In this document: positions 22,201-32,743 of the stretch, one piece after another
Position numbering within the stretch: position 1 is the first letter of the stretch
Layout of the letters: each line of letters begins with the position of its first letter
Made by a program: the position numbers and the translations under genes
Notes under the pieces: generated by a model
Database searches by the model: none
What the model was told of the DNA's origin: nothing
The model's input: only the letters and a program-made list of their open reading frames with translations
DNA from: Pinguiococcus pyrenoidosus
Taxonomy: Eukaryota; Sar; Pinguiophyceae; Pinguiochrysidales; Pinguiochrysidaceae
Direction of reading: 5' to 3'
Assembly: GCA_019677205.1 (NCBI GenBank)
Contig: JAAMXY010001049.1
Coordinates: 62,001 to 126,000 of the forward strand
DNA: 64,000 nt

Positions 22201-23370
22201 CGCATGCGGATGACGTCCAGGTTGGCCAGCGCAGAGATCATGCTGGCGATCAGCAACGAGTACAAGAAGGTACAAGCCACCAGGACGCAGCAGGTGAAGG
22301 CCAACTCCGCCTTACTCTGCGGTACTACGGAGTCGCCGTAGCCGATCGTGAAGCTGCTTTGCACCATGAAGTACATGGAGCGCACGTAAACCTCGGCAAC
22401 CAGCGGCTTCCGCCGGGGTTCGTACTCATCGTTGTAGTGCGCCAGCACTACATCTTCACCCGTCCAGGTGAAGCGCTCGTTGCAGAAGGTGCCGGGACAC
22501 GAGATGCGGTAGTACACACAGGCGGCAGCGTTGTTGATAAGCAAGATGACGAGGACGATACCAGAAACGCGGACGACACCGGAGTTCGCTACATAGCCCC
22601 GCGCCTCGAAGGCCTCCCAAATCGCACGTACCTGCTTCTTGACGCGAAGCAGGCGGGCAACGCGGAGGAGCACAAAAGCATCGGGCCCCAAGAAGGGGGG
22701 GAATTGCACGCCGCTCAGGAAAAGCACCTCCAAGACCGCCGGTGCGGAGGAGATGATGTTGACGACGAAGTCCATGCTGCGGAAGTAGGCGCTGCGGATC
22801 TCCGGCAGCGAGACGATTGTGCGCTGCGACAGTGCGTCTCGGTATGGCAGATTCGCCAGAAGAATCACGTCGATGAGAAAGACGCCATCGATGAGAAGAT
22901 CCGTCACGAAGACAGCTCTCCGGCTGGCCTGCAGAGAGACTCATTCAGTCCATCGTCGTCGAACGCCGAAGAGCCACCAAGGGGGTCAGCTCTCTCATAC
23001 CTCGTCTTCCTTGAGCACGGCGAAGCGGATGGGAATGATCATCAATGTGTACACCAGCAAGACCAGAAGCAAGGCGTCCCAGAGCGCTCGCTGGATACAC
23101 AGAGGTTGCCATGACGCCAGCGGAGTGATTCTCTAGAACGCCGGAGTCACAATCTATGAAAAAATGCCTCACGTCATTCGCTGGCGCCGCAGCGCGTACC
23201 TTGGTACGACCAGAAGACTCCAAGGCGAGAGCCACTTGCTTGCTGAAGTCCTTCTGCGACTGCGTCGGCACCTGTGCTAACGCCTTTTTCCATCTGCGGC
23301 GCAACGAGGTCAACCTTAGCTTCCGCTCGGATCGCGAAGAGGTGGATACTTGTGTCGCAATATCCTGCAA
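16275..23370 (-). CDS. giant four-repeat cyclic-nucleotide-type potassium channel
   Basis: One uninterrupted exon of ~6.6 kb (22928-16275) plus 5' exons. It encodes four consecutive channel units, each with six membrane segments, a pore and a C-terminal cNMP-binding-like domain, as in KAT/HCN/EAG channels. Pore filters: TIGYGD (22332-22343), TTVGYGD (20862-20873), TTVGYGD (19386-19397) and TTVGYGN (17934-17945), spaced about 490, 492 and 484 residues apart. Unit 1 has an S4-like RVARLLRVKK. The first S1 helix (ALWDALLLVLLVYTLMIIP) lies on an upstream exon (23090-23001), joined by introns 22929-23000 and 23091-23139, both in phase. A C2-like stretch (~residues 1740-1850) and a disordered Ser/Arg tail end the protein. 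The true start is unresolved, with an exon at least to ~23360. The long frame itself opens at GTG and is not a start. Likely a plasma or ciliary membrane K+ channel. Confidence 0.88.
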
Positions 23371-24515
23371 TCCAGATCACCAGTACCTGAGGGCTGCCTG
23401 CTGTGGACTAGAAGTGCTGCTGCCGGGACCCTTCAAGACGTCGACTTTGGCAAACTTCTTCATTTACGCAATCGTCCACGGACCAAACGGGCTCGTCTGG
23501 CAATTTCCTTCGCCGCTTCAGCCTCCCGAGGTCGATCTGCAATGGCGGCGACCAGAGGAACCAAGGATTTCATCCTCTTCGTCTTGTGCCTGATGCAGCA
23601 GGAGCTCTTGCTACTGGCGTCTAGCTCGGAGCCGGTAGCTGCAAGCAAAGACAAATGAAGAGCGAAGGGCGCGATGCCGAAGACTCGGCTTGCAAGCGTT
23701 TTGTCTCCGCAGCGGTCTCCGCCAGCCTGGCAGAGGGCCATGTATTTGTGTTGAGCCACCTCTGCAAGCTTGTAACCTTCTGGCGAATCTTGCGGCTTGA
23801 GCGGGACTCCCCACGAAGCCAGAGCAAAGCAGGAGGGAGAAAAGAAAGGTTACATCCAGAGGACGGATGGAACTTGACAAGCCAAGCCAGGCCAAGCAGA
23901 GCAGCGATATCAGACAGTAACATAAGTAATGCATACAGCTGACGGCGGCCAAGCAGAGTAACATCAGGAGCTCTAAGGGAGCTCTATAGCCTTCGGCGCC
24001 GGATTCCGCGAGCTCTAATTCCCTTCCCGGACCAATCGTCTTCCTTCTACGACTAGAGTTTCAGCTGCGTATACTGTAATATGTACATACCGTACGACTT
24101 TGAACGCGGCTAGTCTAGAGCACGTAATAGGGCATACTGGGTAGGGCCCTTTCTCTCAAGCCCCGAGGCGAGGAGAATTGGGTCAAAGCTATAGTGCTTT
24201 ACTGTAGTGATGATAAGCATTGCAAAGCTTTCAGGCAGAAGGAATGCTTTGCTTGAGTGAAGCCGCGGCTAGAAATCCCAGCGTGAAACTATGGCACTTT
24301 GCATCTCTTCTTGCTTGGCTAAGCGCTCTTGATGTCCCAGTCATTCGGCTTAGACTCCGCGGGGAGCGCCGCGCTCTCCGTGTGGCACTTCGCATCGGCA
24401 ATGAGAGCGGTCTGCAAGGCAAGAACCTGGTTGACTCGAACTCGCGTGTGTGATCCATTCGCAACTTGTCACAGAGCCGTATCCTTGATCATCACTCCGT
24501 CTCTTGCCGCAGCAT
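23371..24515. other. region between two minus-strand genes; possible 5' exon of the channel
   Basis: A minus-strand stretch beginning MKSLVPLVAAIADRPREAEA (start near 23575) could be the channel's first exon, but its splice phase does not join cleanly. About 24060-24100 contains an AT-rich ATGTACATACC patch. Otherwise nothing is supported. Confidence 0.35.
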
Positions 24516-24534
24516 TCAGCTTCTAGCCTCCTTA

Positions 24535-24570
<36 letters not shown>

Positions 24571-27500
24571 CTGTCTTTAGGCTGTTCAGAGCCCAACAGC
24601 ACCAGCAGGAAGTCCCTGAGGCCCAAGTCGCTTATCCCCATTCCGTTGCAACTGCTCTCCAAGATCGCATAAAAGTCCCGCCAACACAGCTGCTGTCGCA
24701 GGAGGAGGAGCGCCTTCTCCTCGTTGAGCAACTCGACGTGGACGCCGCCCTCGGCGTTCTGCGTTGCTTGCACCAAGAGCATCATGTCGCCGAGTTTGCA
24801 CGCGCCTTCGTACCTTTCCGCGTCCGGCATCGTCATACAGCGCACAAAGCGCTGCATCTCTTCGTCGCGAATGTCCGCAGCAGCTAGGACACTGTTGATG
24901 ATCAGCACTGCAAACGGTAAGCTGCTCCCATTCGCCCGTCTCCGCCGCAGATACTCCAGTACAATACGACCGTTGAAAGCTGCGCCATCGACCTCCACAA
25001 TCTTCGCCTCTTCCTCCTCGGGTCTGATCGCCGAGTCTGCGTCCGCTACACTTCCCCGGGCCCGTGATACTGCGGTGCCCGAGTCGATGCCATCGGAAGG
25101 ATGATGCCGCCAGTGTACATGAATGCGACACTCCTTCAGGACGGGGAGCCTCACCGCGAAGCGCCTTGATTTGCGAGGCGTGCCAGAAGGGACGAGCTGC
25201 CAGTAGGTCGGGAAGGCGCTTCCTGATACGGCGCTGGGCTGAAGCGACGCTTTGTGAAAGTACCAATCCTCCAAAAGCCCGTGTATGACTTGCAAGTCCT
25301 GTAGAACTTCGACGGAGTCGCTCTGCAGCAGCGCGGTGGCCCCGACGGAACTTAGGGTGGTCTCGTCATCGACATCTGGCAGAGATCTCGATTGGCCTGC
25401 GACCTCCGGGCTCTCAGACAAGGGCGCAACGACCGTCAGGAGAGGCGCCTTGGCGAGGGCAGCTTCGTTGTCGTCGTCGTCCTCGCCGTCGTCGTTGTGG
25501 TCAACATCAATGTCATCGTCAACATCCTCATCCTCGACATCGTCAACATCCTCATCCTCGACATCGTCCATGTCCTCATCCTCGACATCGTTGTCATCTT
25601 CATCATCGCCTTCATCTGCGGTGTTCTGATCGTCGTCACCGAAAGTGCTCGTAGCCCCATCACCACCGTCATCGCCATCAACATCGGTATGAATATCCGC
25701 ATCGTTGTCGAGATCAGCGTCTCCGACGTCTTGATCATCATCTCCGACGTCTTGATCATCTCGCGTATCTTGATATGCGACGAGGGGTGCTTCGTCATCG
25801 TCGTTCTCATCCCGCAGCACCGTCATCGTCTGGGCACGGGGCGTGTGTTGCCTGCAAATGACGGCGTTGTGGTCAATCGTTCTCGCGAATGGAGAGATCT
25901 GCACTTTTTTCGAGACTCGTGTTGGCAGCTGCGACGCTTCGTGCTGCCCCTGTCCCTTGCTTCCCTTCGCAGTCGCCGATAGAAAGCTCTTCCCTGTCTC
26001 TGGACTCTTCATTTCCGTATGCGGCTTTTGAACGCCTTCGTATGCACCTTTCCTGCTCATCGCTTTGGCCCGCCCATCATCCAAAGGACCTCCAGCGGCA
26101 GAATGCCTATAGCGCTCAGTGTCATCCTCTTCAGACAACGGCGACACCGGCTCCAGCGTCGCTTGCAGCGTGCTCACTTCGTCGCGGACGTCTCGTTGCT
26201 TGTTGCCGCTGAATCCTTGAGACTGTGGTCTGTAGAGGTTGGAAAGAGACGAGGAACGATATCCACCTCCTTCCTCGAACATGCTGTCGTCGCTGCTTGG
26301 CCGTACCGGCGGTGATGTCCGCCTCCCGCGCCCTGGCCCTGCGATTTCGACAGCGAAGGGCCCAGCTGGACTGTCGGCATCTGAATTGTTCTGTTGGAGC
26401 CTCCTGGGCTTGTCCGGCGATGCGGGTCGCACCTCCAAGTGGGAAGTGTCTATGGCGCCGGGGGACAACCTAGCATGACCTCGCTCGTGCGCTTCGCGGA
26501 CGATTGAGTTGCCAGGCTCCACGACGTGAGGAAGGGCAGCAGTTGCTCCAGGGCCGGAAGACTTTGTGTTGCTGGGGCCGAAAGATGGCGGAGACCAGTC
26601 TCTATCGCCGTCGGACGACTGGCCGAGGCTGGAAAGTATCCCCGTGAGGCGTTCCACCTTGCGATGCATTCTTCGTTGCTCGCTCGCAGCTCGTTGCTGC
26701 GCGTCCCGCAGCACCGCGATCGCCTCGCTGAGCTTTTCGGCGCTCAGGTTCGCGTCAGTTGACAGAGGATGCAGGACCAAGGTAGGCGACCCGGCGTCCG
26801 AGGGCGCCATCATGGGCAGAGCGAAGGTCACGGGCATCATCGGCACACCGTACGATCTGCTGGGGAAGCCGTTCTGATGGAGCATCCCAGCATGCGCAGT
26901 TTTCTGCTTGGTGCCTCTCTCAGCTCCTCGATGCTCTCCAGAATCGCCCTGGCCATCATGCTTCTGCTCCTTCTTTCCTTCCTCAGAAGGAGCGAGCGGC
27001 TCCGTCTGCGTCGTCTGAGTGGTCTGGAGCGCGGATGTCGTCGTCGATCCGGCGAGTTTAGGCGTTGCGTAGGGGAAGTTCTGGACATCCTGCAGATTCG
27101 CGGGCTGGAAATCGGTGACAAGCTTCTCTCCTGCGTCCATCACCTCCCGAGGCCAATCTCGAATGTGTGTGGGAGACTCGGACGGCGTCGCCGAGTTGAA
27201 GCGCACCAGACGACTGGGAAGGTCCAGGCGCTCCAGCCCCTGCAGGAAGGTGGACGACTCCATGTCTTCGGCCTGTGGTACAGCGACTTTCCTGCTCTTG
27301 CCTTTCGTTTTCTTGGGCCGCCGGAGCTTCCTTAGCCGTCTTTTGCGGCGCTTCTTGGTTGCTTTCCGTCGGAAGAGCTTGCCAACCCTTGGCCGTTCAG
27401 GAGCATTGAGCGTCATCGGTGCCTTGTACGGCCCCAGCGTCGGCAGCTTCTCTTTCCTCTGCATCTGCTTCCTCGGCAGTCCGTCGGGCTGCCTGAGCCC

Positions 27501-27608
27501 GGTGCTGGGGTCATAACCCAGCACGCGATGGACGATACGAGCGACGTATTCGTCCGCTTGCTGCTTGCGATGCTGGCGCTTCCGCACCGCGTCGACACCA
27601 GCATCCAT
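24516..27608 (-). CDS. hypothetical protein, ~1030 aa, with acidic Asp-repeat domain
   Basis: Not recognised. The frame stays open upstream without an ATG. The first ATG is 27608 (MDAGVDAVRKRQ), and an upstream exon is possible because the in-frame region to about 27830 is also open. Order: a very basic N-terminus (KKRRKRRLRKLRRPKK), a long Ser/Pro-rich disordered middle, and an extremely acidic block from repeats of DVEDEDVDD-type units (about 25490-25720). Last comes a structured C-terminal ~260 residues with aliphatic strands (FAVRLPVLKECRIHVHW, FAVLIINSVLAAADI) that looks like a real globular domain. The last residues are an Ala-Gly repeat encoded by (GCGCCC)n. The architecture suggests a nuclear or scaffold protein; no function is assigned. 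Confidence 0.6.
24535..24570. repeat. (GCGCCC)n hexanucleotide repeat
   Basis: About six copies of a GC-only hexamer in frame with the hypothetical gene. It encodes alternating Ala-Gly just before the stop on the minus strand. Confidence 0.9.
25490..25600. repeat. 24-27 bp coding minisatellite (acidic repeats)
   Basis: Tandem copies containing CATCCTCATCCTCGACATCG on the plus strand, encoding VEDEDVDD-like units on the minus strand within the acidic protein. Confidence 0.85.
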
Positions 27609-28135
27609 GCTCACTGGCCATAGGCGCTTCCTACTCTCCCAGAACCTTCCCAGCGTTGAAGCGTCGTGCGAATCGTACAAAATGGCGCCATGAAAGCGGT
27701 GCAGAGACCGCGCAAAGCGCTCGAAGGCAAGGGGCAAATCTCCCAGCAGAGCTCTGCTTGCAGCTTGATCAGAGTCTCGTGGCAGGGGCCATGCTTCAAC
27801 GCCTCGCAGCTCTCACAAGAGAGTGCCGCGTCGAGAAGAGCGTCGAAACTTGGCGCTCTGGAGGCCCTTTTCCCCTCGATTTTTCAACCAAGAACCTTCA
27901 GGTCCGGAAGGGGTCCGGAAGGGGTCCGGGAAGAGGTCCGGTAGTCCGGAGCCGGACCCGAAAGTAGTACCTACTTCTGTGGAGTACTTTGCGGCCCTGA
28001 TGACAGACGGACAACGGCGCTCTCCGAGATTCCTTTTCGTGGGTTTTCGTCGGGGCTTTGCTCGCATTTTAGCGCCTTTCCTTACGTGTTTGGTGCGGTC
28101 TGAGCCGTACCTCTGCCGCGTTGCGAAGCGCCAGG
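27609..28135. other. divergent spacer with GGTCCGGAAG tandem repeats
   Basis: 527 bp between two 5' ends. Around 27898-27958 the motif GGTCCGG(A/G)AG recurs several times in tandem. The part next to the minus-strand gene may include an unrecognised first exon. Confidence 0.5.
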
Positions 28136-29056
28136 ATGCTCAGGAGAGGAAGAGCCGGCCTGGGGGGCGTGATCAAGCGCAAGGAGGATCTGAAGGCGCT
28201 GAAGCGCAGAGGCGCCGACTTGGAAGCGGCGGAGTTATCTCACGCCGCAGAGCTACTTGACACGTTTAAAGAGAGTCTGACGCGCTTCGCTGAGGAGCAC
28301 AAGACGGAGATCAGCTCGGACCCGCAGTTCCGGAGGCACTTCCACACGATGTGTACGCGCATCGGCGTGGACCCGCTGAACTCCCAGAAGGGCTTCTGGG
28401 CGGAGTATCTCGGCTTCGGGGACTTCTACTACGAGCTGGCGGTGCAGATCACCGAGATCTGCATTTCTACGAGGCCACTGAATGGGGGCGTGATCTCTCT
28501 CTCGGACTTGCTGGAGCACCTGAGGAGCAAGCGGCGGAAGCGGTGAGGAGTCGGATAGAAGAAGAAGATCGCATTCTCGAAGGTTCTTTGACGATCTGCG
28601 CAGGACTGGGCAGGGCGCAAATGAGAAGGACATCGGTGGAGATGATGTGCTGACGGCGGTGTCGAAGCTGAAGAGCCTTGGGGGCGGCATCCGCGTCCAA
28701 AAGGTCGGGGGAAAGCACCTCGTCCTCAGCGTTCCGCAGGAACTTAGTGGGGACGAGGTCGCCGCGATGGTCCTCGCGGAGAACGGCGACGGATCGTTCA
28801 CTCGTCGGCTGCTGCGGGAGCAGGGTTGGGAAGAGGTGCGCGTGGGGTCCGGCCCCAAGCCTTTCCCTATCGCGCTGACGCTTCGTTGCGCGTTCTTCAG
28901 GAGCGGATCGACCGATGTACGCAGACGCTGCTGCAGCAAGAGATGGTGTGGCTGGACGCTGGCGCCAATGGACAGGAGGAGATTTTCTGGTTCGTGAGCC
29001 TGTGGAGCGATGCACATAGGACCGAGGACGACTCCGACGACGAGTCAAAGGCATGA
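28136..29056 (+). CDS. SNF8: ESCRT-II subunit SNF8 (VPS22/EAP30)
   Basis: A winged-helix subunit of ESCRT-II, which bridges ESCRT-I and -III in endosomal sorting. Three exons, 28136-28542, 28583-28835 and 28901-29056, give 271 aa against ~258 for the human protein as I recall it. The N-terminal [12 protein letters not shown] matches the family start. Conserved blocks are [13 protein letters not shown] and [13 protein letters not shown]. The second exon carries [13 protein letters not shown], and the third ends with [18 protein letters not shown]. The first intron is only 40 nt. It is the one that keeps phase and restores family alignment ([10 protein letters not shown] at the join). The track-like start two codons upstream is a TTG and not used. 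Confidence 0.95.
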
Positions 29057-29219
29057 GAGTCTCACGTAGACAACAAGCGGCCGCCCCGGCCCTCGCCGCC
29101 GCACGAAAGGAAAGAAACCAAACACGGACGCGTTCGCGTTCGCGTTGTTGCGGCATGCCCTTCGTTCCTCAACGGCCATGGCATCTGAAGCTGCGCTGCC
29201 AGGTCTGCTACGGCTATCG

Positions 29220-31128
29220 CTATCGAATCGAGCACCAGTCGTCCTCCACGTCTTCCATCACGCGCACGCCATCTCCGTCCCAGAGGTCGTTGTCGCCGTC
29301 AAGGGCGCTGGCACCATCGGAGAAGTCGTAGGACATGGGGGCGAACCGCGCCGCGGATACTAAAACTTTGTCCGCGGACGAACGGCCTGCGGATCCGACT
29401 CTGTCTAGCAAATCGAGCAGCTCATCTCGGCTCTGCACGAGGAATCCCAGGGCCAGGCTGGGGTCCAAGAGCGACGCGGAGAGGGTCGCCGGCTTTTCTC
29501 TCCGCATCGACTTCACAAACCGAAGCAAGATCGCCTCGTCGTCCTCTCCCTCCCCTTCTGGACCAGTAGGCGTCTCCGATGCGAAGCGTGCCGAGGGACT
29601 CGGGCGTGAGCTATACGGCGCGGGCTGGACGGTGTGCGGATCAAGCCCGATGAACGCCGGTCCTGCCACCATATCCAGGGCCAATCCCAGTTTCAAGCCC
29701 AAGTTGACCCCGGACGCAAGAGCGCTGCTGAACGTGGCGGACGAAGACGGCTGGCTGTCCTTCTCTGGCCCGACACCGTGCTCAGCAGCGCGTCCACTTG
29801 TGCTTGGGGGCCCCGTCGTGTGGCCGAAGAAGTAGATGGCATGATTCGGCCTCCCTCCGACGAAGCCCACGGACTGCGGCCATTCCAAAATCGCGGCCAG
29901 CGCCGTCAGGTAGTCCGAGTTGATGAACGAACCAAGGCCCAGCCGAAGGGGCAAAAGAATCAGCACGGAGCGCTTCCAAGGCAAGCTCCAACGCTCTGGA
30001 TCCTCTTCCGGCTTGCTAGCCGCATCTCCCTTATCGGCCGACTCTGCAAGATGCCCGTTCACGAGTCCCTCGTCGGCTGACAAAGCGTCCCGATCTTCCT
30101 TCCCCATCCTAACTTCTTCCTCTTGTTCTTCTTCGTCTTTGTCTTCTTGTTCTTGCTGTCCTTGTTGTTCTTGCTGTCCTTGTTGTTGTTCCTGTCCTTG
30201 TTGTTCTTGCTGTCCTTGTTGTTCTTGCTGCCCTTCTTGTTGTTCTTGCTGCCCTTCTTGTTGCTCATCTTTGTCCTTGTCGTCTTCCTTCTTCCCACTT
30301 GCTCTAATGCTCTTCTCCTCAGCTTCTAAATCCCCGGGGTCTCCCGCAAGCTTCTCCGTCGCCACCTTCTCAACCTCGTCTCGATAGATTTCACCGCCTT
30401 GCACCACCATCACCGCAACGTGGATGCCAAGCTCGGCGCTCCCCACAGTCGCCAGGTCCCGTAGCACATACGAGGCAGTGCTAGGCCCATACCACTCGCC
30501 GGGCAACTTGTCATAGTTCATCCCCATCTGCACCATGTTGTGTATTGAGAAGAGGTTGGCGCTGCCCGGAAGGTCCATGAACTGCCTGACCACGCGGACG
30601 AACGCTCGATCCTTCACGCATTCTTCCGCCGTCGTCGGGGCTCGCCACTCCCGGCCAAAGCTGTGTCTGTGCATACGACGACAAGCAAGGTGTGGCGAGT
30701 CAGCAGACGGTTCTTTTGAGAACGTGCTCGGCCACTGAGAAGCGCACTTGAAGCCTCAGCTGCTGAATAAACCACGAGTCACCTGAGGAAAGCGGTCGCC
30801 AGCAGCATCTGCGCACTGCGCAGCATGCAGCCCCACCCGGCGTCGCTACGCAGGTCATATGGCACGAAGGCTGGAAAGTGGCGGCGGTACGTCATCCAGA
30901 GAAAAGAGCGCAGATGCGCATTGTACGCCTCTTCATCGCAGTCCTGGGGTGAACCAAGGTTCAGAAACGGCGCTCAGATGCATTTTTACCAGCAAAGGAG
31001 CGTAGCGGCGCTTGTGAAGCGATCGATAGTATGACTGAACGAGCGAAGGGGCGGGAGATCTGTGCAGAAGAGCGTGAGACAGGCGGACTCACCTCGTAGA
31101 ACTCGCCTAAGATCCAGCAAGACGCCAT
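29220..31128 (-). CDS. ATG4: ATG4 cysteine protease (autophagy, peptidase C54)
   Basis: Processes and delipidates ATG8. Three exons: 31128-31093 (MASCWILGEFYE), 30943-30783, and 30666-29220, giving 547 aa. The phases close at CAG acceptors. Exon 2 holds the catalytic Cys in DAGWGCMLRSAQM (about C51). Exon 3 has HSFGREWRAP, SIHNMVQMGMN, WYGPSTASYVLRDL, LPLRLGLGSFINSDY, QSVGFVGGRPNHAIYFFG, and the Asp-His pair in GLDPHTVQP (about D408, H410). So the triad appears complete. Between the two conserved halves is a long Gln/Glu-rich insert (QQEQQGQQEQQG-like, coding repeat 30130-30270). The protein ends with an acidic segment and DDWCSIR, which resembles an ATG8-interacting motif. Divergent from the CRAL-TRIO gene. 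Confidence 0.95.
30130..30275. repeat. coding minisatellite in ATG4 (Gln/Glu-Gly repeats)
   Basis: Tandem copies of TTGTTCTTGCTG(C/T)CC(T)-like units on the plus strand, encoding QQEQQGQQEQQG on the minus strand. This is the source of the lineage-specific linker in ATG4. Confidence 0.85.
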
Positions 31129-31589
31129 GGCGCCTTCCGCGGCTTGCCTCCGCTTGGCCTTGAAAGCTCCGGTGCCAGCGAGGTGACGGCGCTTGTGGGA
31201 TATCAAACGGGACTCAGCGGTCCAAAGGCGTTTTCTGCGGCGGCGCTGCGAGCTTCAGATTCGGGCCGATGGGATTGGAAGGACTGAAAGGAGTCCACAC
31301 ATTCATATATCATGAATACTAAAATTTATTATTAAAATTTTTACGTAATCTGATCACAAGATCCTATTGTACATGGACAGTATTATTTACACGAAACGTA
31401 ATTTTCAAAAGGTATATATATATTGAAAAGTATAATTGTTTACTATAACGTATTTGTATATATTTATATGGATTTAACTGCCGTATCACAAAGTTCAGCC
31501 ACAGCTAAGGAGGCTGTTTGTTCCCGCCACTTTTCCCGCGCTTTCTCCCCCCCCATCCCCACTTTTTGCTTCATTCCGCCGTTTTGAAC
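31129..31589. promoter_or_regulatory. divergent spacer with strong AT island 31300-31480
   Basis: 461 bp between the ATG4 and CRAL-TRIO starts. About 180 bp (31300-31480) is almost entirely A/T, with TATATATA and AATTT runs, in sharp contrast to the genes on either side. A short C-run follows just before the plus-strand ATG. Probably the core of a bidirectional promoter. Confidence 0.5.
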
Positions 31590-32612
31590 ATGTCGGAGCT
31601 CAGAGAAGAGACTGAACCCCCTGAGGGACACATCTCATCCTGCAGGTCAGTCTCAGCATGGCCCTCCATCCTCCGCTCCGCCTCATCCGCCTTTTCTCAG
31701 CTTGGAGGGCGCTTCAGAAGTGCCCCGGGTCCTTATACAGCGCCCATCTGTTGCGGAACTGATCAAGTTGGAAGAGCTGGAGATCGCAGAAGTCACATCG
31801 GAGCAAGTCGACGCCATATATGAGGAGTTGGTGGCCTGCCAAGAGGCGGATTTCCCTGAAGTGAAGGTCACCAAGCTCATTGCGCGGCGTTTGGCGGTCG
31901 CGAATCCGGGAAATCCAGCGGCAGCGGTTGAACAGTGGCGCCAATCACTTCTGTGGAGACAAGAGCGCAAGGATGCAATTGCAGGTGCGCTGTCGAGTCA
32001 CTGTAGACCTCAGCTGCGACACCCTATGACCTCGGTGCCTTGGACAGCGCATGACTGCACCAAAGAGACCTTGATTTTCCGGAGGGGATGGGACCGCCTT
32101 GGTCACCCAGTTCTCATCTGGAACGGGAGAATGCATCGGGCGGCAGACAGGTATCTGAGAGCATCGCCGAGGGCGATGCTCGTCCGGCCCAGCTTTTGAC
32201 TCAGGTTGCACGCCGCAGGACTCCCGAGGAGGTCACGATTGCCATGGCCGCCGCGACGGAGGAGGTCGCTGCTGCGCTGCAGGCCCAGGGCTTGGAGAAG
32301 TGTACCATCATTGTGCATCTGCCCGCGGGAACGGAATGGGACTGGCGAATGGGTCGCGAGGTCATTTCTTTCCTGCAGCAGAGCTTCCCGGAGCGGCTCT
32401 ATCGCGCGCTCATCTACCCGTGCGGCTTCTGGACGCAAGTCGCCTGGAGTATGCTCTCCGTGGTCGTGCATCCGCGCACCGTAAACAAGCTGCGCTTCGT
32501 GGCCAAGGATCAGCCGGAGGACTTCCTCGAGTTTATATCTCCGGAGCAGCTGCCGGAGTGTTTTGGAGGGACAGACGACTTCCAGCTGCCCACGGCCCCT
32601 GAGAAGCGATGA
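31590..32612 (+). CDS. CRAL-TRIO (Sec14-like) domain protein
   Basis: A lipid-binding or transfer protein of the Sec14 type. Three exons: 31590-31645, 31701-32150, 32219-32612, with 55- and 68-nt introns. All phases close, giving 299 aa. N-terminal helices (ARRLAVANPGNPAAAVEQW, the CRAL-TRIO-N region) precede RRGWDRLGHPVLIWNGRMH, the first strand of the lipid pocket. Exon 3 follows with CTIIVHLPAGTEWDW, FLQQSFPERLYRALIYPCG and HPRTVNKLRFV, the usual helix-strand order, and ends in FISPEQLPECFGG (family: LP.E.GG). The acceptor at 32218 was chosen over the nearer CAG at 32204 because only it preserves frame and joins DR-TPEEV. Cytosolic; the ligand is unknown. Confidence 0.9.
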
Positions 32613-32743
32613 GACAAAGTCAAGAAGATGTAGCAGGGAGGTGCCGAAGGAGGAACTGCAGTCCAGCGTGTGATAGCGCTGCAGTATTGGAATGAAGCTG
32701 CGAACCGTTGTGAGGCACTCGCCTTCCGCTTGCCCTTCACAAC

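Noticed and set aside
16275-22907. Reading the channel locus as four separate adjacent genes
   Set aside because: A single frame without stops links all four units, and the linkers show no splice or start/stop pattern that would divide them.
25490-25760. Regularly spaced repeats that could suggest a CRISPR-like array
   Set aside because: The repeats are contiguous in-frame coding units without unique spacers, in a eukaryotic gene.
32151-32204. Nearer acceptor (CAG at 32202-32204) for the last CRAL-TRIO exon
   Set aside because: It breaks the reading phase. The acceptor ending at 32218 keeps frame and restores the family pattern.
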